From positions 103,847,254 to 103,911,253 of the forward strand of contig JAKGHH010000002.1 of assembly GCA_022828595.1 (NCBI GenBank): a stretch of 64,000 nucleotides of DNA. The letters run 5' to 3'. This document shows positions 54,950 to 64,000 of the stretch, one piece after another. Numbering within the stretch: the first letter of the stretch is position 1; every line of letters begins with the position of its first letter. This DNA is from Nelumbo lutea. Taxonomy: Eukaryota > Streptophyta > Magnoliopsida > Proteales > Nelumbonaceae. The position numbers and the translations under genes were made by a program. The notes beneath the pieces are model-generated. The model was given only the letters and a program-made list of their open reading frames with translations, was not told the origin of the DNA and did no database searches.

Positions 54950-57379
54950 GTCACATGACTTCACATGTGAAAATAGCTTGTGACAAAGGGTGGATTTGAT
55001 CAATTGTCAAAAACTCAAAAGACTTAAAAACACTTTTAAGAAAATATGTAAAGAGATGGATCAAGTCAATTTCATAAACCTTAGATTGCCCTAAATTCAA
55101 TCCCCATTCGTTTACCAAACAAATCAGTCCACTTTCAAAACGCATCTACATAAAGCCAAGTAACTGCTGTAGCCATACCATCACTACCATGCCAAAGAAC
55201 TCATGACGAGAAACATCTGCACCTGACATCTGACACATAAAATTCGGAGGAATGTGAAAAATAAATAAAAAGAACAAAATTCACATAAAGGCATCAGGTT
55301 ATATAAATACCAGTTCAGTCCCCTATTTTCTATAGTAGTGTTTTAATTAAACACACAGGAGCACCAGAAATACATGCTCTGTTCTTCACAAAATTTACAG
55401 CAAACATTGAAGAGAACACATGACCTTACTAAGCATGTGCAGCAAACTTGGACACTGACTTCCCTCCAAGAATAATGCTACAACCTACAACTCCAGATCC
55501 TTTTCATTCAAAAATATTTCTCCTAGTCAGTTTTTATAAAGTTAAATGATATTGCCAACTCAGGTCTTTATAGGAAAATGAGACAGGATTTTTTCCAAAA
55601 ACTTCCAGAGGCAAGGATAAATGATTAAATGCATCAACAATTCCAGACAACTCAAGTCTTTCTGAGACAGACCTACTTTTGAGTATAAGTTATAGTCCTT
55701 CAATATTTCGAGATTTACAACAATACAAGTCATCAGCTTTTACCCTAAAAATAGAAATAAAACAAAAGCAAAGCATCAACACACACAAATTACACAAACC
55801 AAAGCAGCAGAAGGGTGATAGGGCAATTGGCAAACACCTATTCCAATCATTAGCTTCCCACAGAATGTGTTAACTTGAATCATCCACTGGCCACATTTTC
55901 TGACCAGAATTTTTATTCAACTAATATTTTTCACAAAAAAAAAGTCAGCACGAGTTTGTATACACTTGCCAAATAAAGAGGTTAGATTCACTTGGACCTC
56001 ATTGATAACCTAGATAATAGACAAGGAAATCCAGTAAACCCCTCTATCTCATACAAGAAGTACCAAAACATACAAACTCAAGTGATCAAGCTAAAATAAA
56101 TAAATGAACACCAACTCACCACTATGGTATTCTTCTACACTGCATATGGACATTATCAGTGTATCCCCCTAACGCCATTCAAGAAAGACACAACCACTAT
56201 ACAAATCAATAATACAACAATATGCCAGCGCTATCTAATATAACCAAAATAAATTATCAAATGCATAACACAATCCAATTAAAATAATTGCCTTCTGTTA
56301 TATGAGTTTCATTGTTCATTGCCGCGTTGCCATAAACGAGAGGGTCCCAAGTAGAAAGTGATACAGTAGATAGTGCCTAGTAAATTGATAACCCATTATT
56401 CCCCATGCCTAGTTTCACTCTACTAGCCGAGTAGGTTTGCCAACAACTTTTTAACTAAACGTAAAGTACAACTATGTGAAGGATGATGGAAAGAAGAACT
56501 AAAACACCTCCTTTAGAACAGCCTCTGAGGCCGATTACATGTAGAAAAGAAAATGGATCTCAAGGGAACTTGTTGAATCCCAGTTAATTACATATCATCT
56601 CAAATTCATTAACAGATACTAGAATATACTTCAACAGACGGATTGGTTCGTGGTGCAGGAGGCATTGACAAGGAGGCACCATGAGACCAACAACAAAAAG
56701 GTAAGGACACCCTTAACAAATTTATGTATCCCAATCCAATGCTCTGGTAAGTTTCCTTAATATTAGGGTTTTACAGATCCAACCTCTACCACAATCCAAG
56801 CTCTAATAGCAGAAAGCTCAGTTATTGACACCACTCTGAAAAAAAAAAATGACAAGCAACACTGTTGATGCAACAATGAACAACGGAAATAAATCATGGA
56901 AGAAGAATTCTAATCTTCATAGGTTCCTGCACAAATGGCAGATCTAGAGTTTTTTGGGTTATCTGAATTTTGTCATTAGAAGAATTCTAATCTTCTAAGG
57001 GGTGTTCTTTTTTGGATTTTGATTTCCATTGACCAAGAAACCCATGTTCTTTTTTCAGATTTATGTGGGGACCAAGGAAAGTTTATTTTCCTGGGTGGGT
57101 AAATAACATCCCACTTGGGGAAAAGTTGGCAATAATTGAATGGAACAAAAATGCCCATTTTAATAATGGATTTTTATGACTTAAATAGTCATTGCCTTAT
57201 TTACATGGGAAATAAATGAACATGGGTAAATGCACTTACCCGGCTAAGTCTTTCCTAGGAAACACTTACCTGGGTAAGTAACTTACCGAAAAGCGAATGG
57301 GGCCTAAGAGTTATTTTTCCTTTACAACATTTGAATTTTTAAATGTATTATTGTAACCATGACATGTTTCATGTAGTCC
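54950..57379. other. Intergenic, no gene recognised
   Basis: Could contain UTR or intron remains of the F-box gene. A block with ACCTGGGTAAGT/CTTACCC repeats (57060-57290) looks like a small repeat. No ORF is convincing. Confidence 0.4.
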
Positions 57380-57387
57380 AGTTTAAG

Positions 57388-57906
57388 TAGGGCTGTTCAT
57401 AAGAATGTCCAACCCGACCAAACCGACCAACCCGGACCGACCCAACCCGAGTCGGAAAACCGAAACCAACCCGACCCGAACCGAACTAGTATTCTATTAG
57501 AATTCAATTAGGTGTCCTTTTTTAGTTTTTTACCTGGATTAGAATTTAGAAGGTTTCTAAATTTTTATTTTATTGATTTACCTACCTAGATTTACCTAGT
57601 TTTTTACTCTAGAAGGCCCATTATTGACACTTGTTTTAACATGAAGAATTTATTGATTTTATTCTTTACCTGAATTAAATTTAGATTTATCTTGGACTCT
57701 TGAATATCAAATTATCAACTAATTCAGATTTTATTTGGCTTTGTACAGGAGCAAAACCGAAACCGACCCAATCCGACTCAAACCGACCAGGTCGGTTTGG
57801 CCTGTCAGTGGGTCGGTTTCGGTTCCCACCTTTGCTAACCCGACCAGGTCGAGTCGGTTGGGAAAATCCCAAGAAACCGACCCAACCCGACCCGCGAACA
57901 CCCCTA
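57388..57906. mobile_element. hAT-type MITE, GTCGG-rich (519 bp)
   Basis: Ends TAGGGCTGTTCA and GCGAACACCCCTA are inverted. The flanks AGTTTAAG (57380-57387) and AATCTAAG (57907-57914) match at six of eight positions. The subterminal blocks AACCGACC/GGTCGGTT are typical of this MITE type. Confidence 0.72.
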
Positions 57907-58619
57907 AATCTAAGGGGTCAAAAGTTGTCAATTTCACTTGGCATTGGTGCCACTACATAGGTTTTTCAATTACATATCCACCATGGCCAAAGATATAGTG
58001 AATTCAATGTGTTTTGGGATAATTGTTATCATTTTAGTAATAGAGTTCACTATGCTTGTCATTTGTACTTATGCAAATGAAATTTCACAGAAAGGAAATA
58101 GAGCCTCAATTTCTTGAAAGAGATATCAATGCATGAGCCATTTATTAGTTATTACTAATACATATCCATTATTGATCATTCTTTCATATTCCTCCAACAC
58201 ACAAGAATATTTTTGTTCTCTAGTACATGTATTCCAACATACAAGGACTATATGAACACCACTTCCCCTACACACACAACTCTAACAAGCATAATTGCAT
58301 ATACAAGTTACCATGAAACTTCAGTATAAATTTTTAAGGAATCTATAATCATGTAATTACTAAAAAGAATATCATTGCATTATAACATGTCCATGCATAA
58401 AATATGTGCATATGCACAAACATATGAAATAGAGCCACTCAAGACATTTAAATCTGGCATACTGAATCCATGGTCACTTAATTTATAGTTCTGATTTAAA
58501 TTCTAAACATATCATAGAAGTAATGCAAATTTAGCTTCCACTCTACTAATAACCATCACAAATCACTATATCTAACCTACTATATAGAACCCTTAAGAGT
58601 GTGCAGCATTTCAATATAA

Positions 58620-59375
58620 CATAATTGACAAGGCGATGCCTAGGCAACAAAGCACCCTTGGAGGCTCACCTCGCCCAATCACCAAGTAGTTTTGTGCACT
58701 ATGTTATAAAATATTTTTATATTTTTAATTTTGACATTATAATTATAAAACAGGCATTATTAAACTAGAATACTCATTTATGTGTTTATGTACTAATTTC
58801 TTTTTATTATTTTCTTATTTGTTAGGGTTTAATCAACACAAACATTGCTAACTGCTGTATTGAACCCATGGTTCAAAGTATCGATACTCCTCTGTGTATC
58901 AGCAAAGGTGTATCAGCACTTATAACAATACTCCCCCCATTTTTTATTTCTTTGGCTTTTAATTTCATTTATAAATATATATATATTATTATTTTAAAAA
59001 ATGGTTTCCCAAAAACACCTGTAAACATGTGTATTGGGGCGCCAAAGATACGATACAATACAAATATGGGGCACATCATATTTTGTTCTTACAGATCTTC
59101 TTCTTCCACCTTTTCTTTTCTTCTTTTCCTATAACAAAAGTAGGGACTCAGCCCCTATAAAATGTTGATTTTCTATACTTAAAACATGAAATTTATACTT
59201 CTCTTATGAAAATTATGGATAATTATTAAGGAAAGATGGTAATGGAACCTAGGGAACTACCCTAGGATATATAGTTTTACTTAAAAAAATCCACCACCTA
59301 AGCAACTAGGCAACAAGGCACCCCCCCTATCGGCTGTCGCCTAACCTTGCCTTGACACCTTAAAAAGCTACGATT
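58620..59375. repeat. GCCTAGGC-type dispersed repeat
   Basis: GACAAGGCGATGCCTAGGCA (58628-58647) and AGGCAACAAGGCACC...CCTTGACACC (59304-59360) flank AT-rich DNA. They look like the two ends of a dispersed plant repeat. The class is not certain. Confidence 0.4.
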
Positions 59376-59379
59376 GCTA

Positions 59380-60468
59380 ATCTTAACCAATCAAAAGAGT
59401 AAGTTGGAGAAAGGCTTTGTTGAGTTGAGTTGCACATAACCATGTTAAATGGATTAATCAAAACGAAAACCAGGTTGCTCAATTTGAAGAATTTCAACTA
59501 CATCAAGCTCATGTTCTGGCTCAATCCATATTCAACCCAACCCAACCCAAGTTGCACACCTAGATCATAATAATGGCCATAATTGGCCAATCTCCAATAA
59601 GCTAGCATACAGACCTCTGCAATATTTACAAAAATAAATGTGCAATTTTCAGAGTCATTGTCAAAGTGGCATATCAACTCATATGTCTAGAACCATCACA
59701 AAGATAAAGATACCATCTAGGTTTCACCAATCAATAAATTATGATAACTGTAAAGTAGTGCATCACCTAATAAGCATGAAACCCTCATGTTTCACTAAGA
59801 ATCCAACAGCCAGCTTTCATACAAGAAACTGTGGTACTGGAACTATAGTGATTTGTACATGAAGAAACTCTACAGACTGAGAAAGAACAGCATGCCAACT
59901 TCACAACAGAAGAAACTGAAAAAAGATTGTTCCAGGTTCTAGTTAGAATCCCCTACTACCAAACAAATCTACAATCAGCAAAGAGATCTTCAAAATGAGA
60001 ACTAAAATGTAGCCTGAGAAAGGGAGGTGACAACAACTACATGGACAACCATTAAAAATGAAATCAAGGATAAAGCAGAATGAAGCCCAAAAAATTGAAA
60101 CCACAATGATGCACAGACAGGTTTCATATAGTTGCAGCATAGAATTTGCATTACGAATGCACCACCGGAGAGAGACTATATGAACTAGAAACAGTAAATT
60201 ACAAAGGTAGCCAAATTATAAGCCAAAATGTCCATAAAACCAGCACAGACAGACTTACACACTGGAGCCAACAAAGAAATCCTTGCCAACCAACAAGGAA
60301 TATAGAGTTCTTCAGATGCAAAGATGCCCTAACTATCATGCTTCCAACCATTTATATCAATAAAGGACACCTAACAAGAAGAACAACCAACTTAAAAGAA
60401 GATGTATCGATGAAACAAGAAGCATTGCAAGTTTGCAACACAGCACATGAACCTTCACTTCATGTTTC
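59380..60468 (-). other. Region downstream of the SAP gene, includes its likely 3' UTR
   Basis: The part next to the stop codon should be 3' UTR. No gene is recognised further left. Confidence 0.4.
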
Positions 60469-60987
60469 TTAGATTTTGTCCAGCTTTTCTGCCTTGACAA
60501 CAGGGTTGGCTTTAGCTATTGCATCCCGGGCAGCAGTCCGGTAATCAAAGGGGCAGTCATGCTTGTCAGAGTAACGATGAACCGCACAGAAAATGTTTCC
60601 ACACCGACAATTGAACCCTGTTAAGCCAACACGCTTCCTGCAAGAGCTGCACCTATTCGGACCCTCTTTCACCTTCACCTCTACCCCCTCACTTGATGCT
60701 GAAGCAGAAGATACTTGTGTTGAGATGAGCTTGGGCTCTACTGAACCAATAGAAACATCCACAGAGCCAGCAACAACAGGCTCCTTTCCATTACTGCTGC
60801 TGCTGCTACCATTTACGATATTCTCTATGGATGACGCTGCAAGTTTTGCCTGCTCCTGCTTCAACACCAAATCCTTATGGCACTTTGAGCACATGTTCAT
60901 GGTAGCCGCGCTTCCAAAGAAGCCGCAGTTGTTAACACAGAGAATAGGACCTTCAGGAGCTTCGCATCCAGTCTCATCGTGCTCCAT
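60469..60987 (-). CDS. A20/AN1 zinc-finger stress-associated protein (SAP), 172 aa
   Basis: The N-terminal A20 finger has Cys17, Cys21, Cys33 and Cys36 ([20 protein letters not shown]). A Ser-rich linker (about 52-105) follows. The C-terminal AN1 finger has Cys113, Cys116, Cys127, Cys129, Cys134, His137, His143 and Cys145, followed by the conserved [16 protein letters not shown] and a Lys-rich end. Length and layout are those of plant SAPs, which act in abiotic-stress responses and can bind or ligate ubiquitin; the specific role here is inferred. The ATG at 60987 is right for the family. The longer upstream reading frame to 61083 runs into a probable splice acceptor (TTTTTCCCAG, 61001-61010). 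The coding sequence has no introns, as is usual for SAPs. All finger ligands are intact. Confidence 0.96.
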   Translation of the reverse strand: MEHDETGCEAPEGPILCVNNCGFFGSAATMNMCSKCHKDLVLKQEQAKLAASSIENIVNGSSSSSNGKEPVVAGSVDVSIGSVEPKLISTQVSSASASSEGVEVKVKEGPNRCSSCRKRVGLTGFNCRCGNIFCAVHRYSDKHDCPFDYRTAARDAIAKANPVVKAEKLDKI

Positions 60988-61784
60988 TTTATCAACTCTC
61001 CTGGGAAAAAGAAAACCACTCAAAATCTCAAAACAAAACTCAGTAGAAAAAATCCACCAGCAACCTAATCCACACGTACACAAAATAGACAGATTGATAA
61101 CAGATGTAAGTAATCATAAACCATGGTCCTAAACAAACAAAATACATTTAGACAAGGATAGGAACAACAAAGAACAATAAGGCAACTGAACGTAAGCATA
61201 TACTATAACGTGAATGCAGAAACAGTACTCTCCGGCCAAACAAAATATCTAAGGTACAGAATAGAGAATAAATACAGACCAATCCACGTAGAAAGAAGAA
61301 AATTTTCCCCAAAAGTTCCGCCTTGGTCAACCACTATCCATATATCATAATTGTAAATTTTACATGAAAAACAAAAGAAAAGAAAATGAAAATGTAAAAC
61401 ACAAAAGAATCCAATCTCTATGTTTGTATCATGTCCTCAACACTCTCTCAGAACCCAGCCAAGCCTGGAGCCATTCAAATTCTCCTTTGAAAGTAGAAAG
61501 CGTAAGACAGCGTCTTGTTTGAAAATGGAAACCCCAAAACCACGCCCCAGAAAAATGTAAATTGCCAATAACATAGAAAGAACTCGACGTCATCGAATTG
61601 TACACGCAAAATGTGAATTGTGTGCGCCAAAATCGCCAAAGTAGAGAATAAACCCTAACCCCAACAAAACGACGGGAAGACAAAACCTGACCCCAATACT
61701 GAGACAAATAAGGAAGAATTTGAAACCCTACCTAAAATCTTCAAACATATGGGGAAAGAAAGAAAGAGGAAAAAAAACCCTCAC

Positions 61785-61861
61785 CTGTTCGCCAGGATAA
61801 AAGACTTTTGGACGCGATTCCTTTGGCCGATCACGAATCTTAATCACACCCCAGATGGCTC
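61785..61861 (-). other. Probable second 5' UTR exon of the SAP gene
   Basis: 77 bp on the minus strand, bounded by TATGGTGACAG (acceptor) and GCGAACAG|GTGAGG (donor). It has no ATG and higher GC than the introns either side. A splice from 61785 to the acceptor at 61001 would join it to GAGAGTTGATAAAATGG. Confidence 0.6.
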
Positions 61862-62017
61862 CTGTCACCATAAAAATAATACCCAGAATTTAATCGAAAG
61901 AAACGGTAGCTCAAACGAAATCAAGAACAATAACAAATGAAATAAAAGTAAGTAATCAGAAAAAAAAAAGAAAAAAATCAAATAATAAAAAGAAAGAAAA
62001 AGGGATGAAACCCTAAC

Positions 62018-62140
62018 CCAAGCAAAGACGCGATCGGAGAATCAAGAGAACACCAGAGAGAGGTATAAAAGCGAAGGGAAAGGACGAGGAGGAGAGACAG
62101 AATGAAGGCGATGTGTTTGTGTTAATTTCACCTCTCTTTT
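62018..62140 (-). other. Probable first 5' UTR exon of the SAP gene
   Basis: Ends with CTTTGCTTGG|GTTAGGGTTTC as a donor. It contains CCTCCTCGTCCTTTCCC and CTCTCTCTGG, a pyrimidine-rich leader typical of plants. The transcription start is estimated only. Confidence 0.5.
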
Positions 62141-62164
62141 CTCTCTCCCTCTCTCTCTCTCCAC

Positions 62165-62180
62165 CTTCAGTATTTAAGTC
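62165..62180 (-). promoter_or_regulatory. Possible TATA box and adjacent GA/CT tract of the SAP promoter
   Basis: On the minus strand GACTTAAATACTGAAG lies just upstream of a (GA)n tract (62132-62161). Both are common core elements of plant promoters. Another TATA-like TTTTATACC lies at 62062-62070 inside the presumed leader. Confidence 0.4.
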
Positions 62181-62189
62181 TTTCTCCGC

Positions 62190-64000
62190 CAACGAAGGCT
62201 TTCACCCACTCGGTGAAGCCAATTTGCCCGCCCGGATTACCCGGATTGCCCATTTTGCGTCGCCCAGGCTGCTTTCATCTATGCTTCTGCTATTTATATT
62301 TTGTATCGTTTATTTTCTTTCCAATTTTCGAGGTATTGGAAATACAGAGCTTATCAAGGGGCCTTATTGGTATTCCGACATTGTTGCGCTGTCATACGGC
62401 CATAATCCTACTTCGTTGTAGTGTATTGTGATTTAAATTTTCGTTTTGCCATTTTCATCCTTCGTGCCTTTACTATTTTACCCTTTTTCATAACAACCAT
62501 TTTTCGATTAAAAACTTTTATTAATTTCTTTTCACAGGTTTATTTTAGAATTAACCGCTCATCCATATCTTGCAGTTGAAACTTAAAAGCGCATTTTGTG
62601 GGACATCTGGGCGTGAACGGTTGGATTATAACTCAACGTATGCAGAATAAAACAGATAGCACATGAAGAGTATAAGATGTAGATATTTTGTATAAAAAAA
62701 TAGGTAGATATTTTGTAAAATATCTTGTACTGATCATACGTTATAGATAGTAATTATTATTGGTATTACTATTATTAATTATTATATTATAATTAATATA
62801 TTAAATTATGATTTTTATTATTAGTTTTTGCTTATTATTATATTATTGTCATAATAATAATTAATACCATTATCATATTAGAAAAGTACAGATAGGCTTA
62901 ATGCAGATTTATGAATTCGACTGTAAATCTATAAATATTCAAATTATCAAATATTCACACTCTATGCATGAATACTCGCCTATGAATCGGTATCAATTCT
63001 AAGCTAACGCCTACCCCAACAGTATATTGGATCTACAAATTCTAACCCTAGGTTGAAACGTCATTCTCTCTTATTATATTATATTACTATAATATTATTA
63101 TAATATTATCTTATATTTTTAATATTTTTATTTTACTATTACATTTTACTTAATTATTTTTATTATTAAGACAAATTTCTTAAACTATTATCTTAAAGTA
63201 CCACTAATTCTAAAGTTTCTATTGTCATGGTGTTAAATCATAGCAAAGAAGATGAAATGATGTTTTTGTCCTTATATCGTAAATTACGTTTATGACCCGT
63301 CGTCTACAGTAAGGGATATCACATATGTCATTGCCCGAGTAGAGAAACATCATCGCTTACCGTTGCAACTTCCAATCGGCGGTGAGAAAGATTCGTTTGG
63401 GAAAAAAATGTCGTTCAGCCCTGTTACACAATTTTTTTAAATGGAATTAATTGTAATGGCGTTAAACACTAAACCTTGTTTGTTTATCTTACATACAATT
63501 TTTTATTTCTTTCACAGTTGATCGATAGAAGACGGTAGTTTTCTTTTGTAGTAGGATCAATAGAAGACCGTAGTTGTATATTGCTTCTCAGAATCTTCCA
63601 ACAATGAGGTATGTATAGCGATTTATGTGCATCTTTAGTTCAGTCAACCGAGAGTATTGATAGTTATTTGATTATGTTAGGTTTATACATCCAATCTGAT
63701 ATTTGAATGAAGGTTCTAAATATCGATATAGGCCAATATGCTTGTATGTTTTAGTTTTTTTAAACCAATTCAGAGGGATTGGTTTAAGTCCCGATTATCC
63801 TCTGAATCATGACCTAACCCGATACAATCATGTAGGAGCATATCAGAAAGGCCCCAATACGATATGTATCAGTGGATACAAGATGATACATAACAATCCA
63901 CATCCTCATCACTCTCGCAACCTCTAAGACCTCTTATAAGAATCTTAGATGACACTTGATTAGGATTAGGGACATAATATCAGCTATATGTTTGAATTTG
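62190..64000. other. Intergenic, no gene recognised
   Basis: 62190-62430 is GC-richer flank of the SAP promoter. 62700-63180 is very AT-rich with ATTATTATTA and TATTATAAT runs. 63500-63570 has a short repeat (GATCGATAGAAGACGGTAG / GATCAATAGAAGACCGTAG). No domain is seen in the ORFs. Confidence 0.45.

Noticed and set aside
60593..61132. Plus-strand ORF of 179 codons over the SAP gene
   Set aside because: Antisense shadow of the A20/AN1 coding sequence.
1..64000. tRNA, rRNA, CRISPR or bacterial operon features
   Set aside because: None seen by eye. The DNA is plant nuclear in character. A tRNAscan or Infernal run would be needed to exclude small RNAs.

Overview
This looks like nuclear DNA from a flowering plant, most likely not a grass. 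Evidence for this: AT-rich intergenic DNA, relics of Ty1/copia and Ty3/gypsy (Athila/Tat-like) retrotransposons, L1 and RTE LINEs, hAT and Tourist-like MITEs, CT-rich 5' leaders, and plant-type genes (A20/AN1 SAP, PRELI/MSF1, CC-NBS-LRR repeats, LRR receptor kinase). The species cannot be named from the sequence.

Only two genes look intact. One is an intronless PRELI/MSF1-domain gene (49446-50003, +), a likely mitochondrial phospholipid-transfer protein. The other is an A20/AN1 zinc-finger stress-associated protein (60469-60987, -) with two likely introns in its 5' UTR. Nothing suggests that they work together.

Layout. 1-1544: 5' LTR and primer site of a minus-strand Athila/Tat-like element that runs off the left edge, inserted into a copia element (1545-5086). 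5.1-6.1 kb: N-terminal half of a decayed LRR receptor-kinase domain. 8.4-10 kb: a strong hairpin and a head-to-head pair of LRR gene fragments forming a 120-bp inverted repeat. 10.6-19.6 kb: hAT MITEs, one nested in another, and a second Athila/Tat-like LTR and leader. 19.5-26.2 kb: L1 LINE pieces, the C-terminal half of the same type of kinase, a hybrid copia relic and a solo LTR. 28.0-38.1 kb: an old minus-strand copia element split by a younger copia (28637-33397) and by a probable 1.9-kb solo LTR. 38.1-48 kb: a multi-kilobase imperfect palindrome carrying 5' fragments of a myeloid-leukemia-factor-like (MLF) gene, all broken. 48-64 kb: the two intact genes in quieter DNA with RTE, MITE and F-box remnants.

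The three strongest observations are as follows. First, the two halves of one kinase domain abut sister LTRs of one copia insertion with the same 5-bp flank (TGATA), but lie about 17 kb apart in permuted order. This implies a tandem duplication or permutation, or an assembly join. Second, the 39.4-48.0 kb palindrome has LTR-primer site-MLF units in both arms and a 4 x 48-bp tandem repeat at its centre. Third, stop codons in the copia relics are nearly all TAG at positions where the family has Gln or Trp, the trace expected from cytosine-methylation decay.
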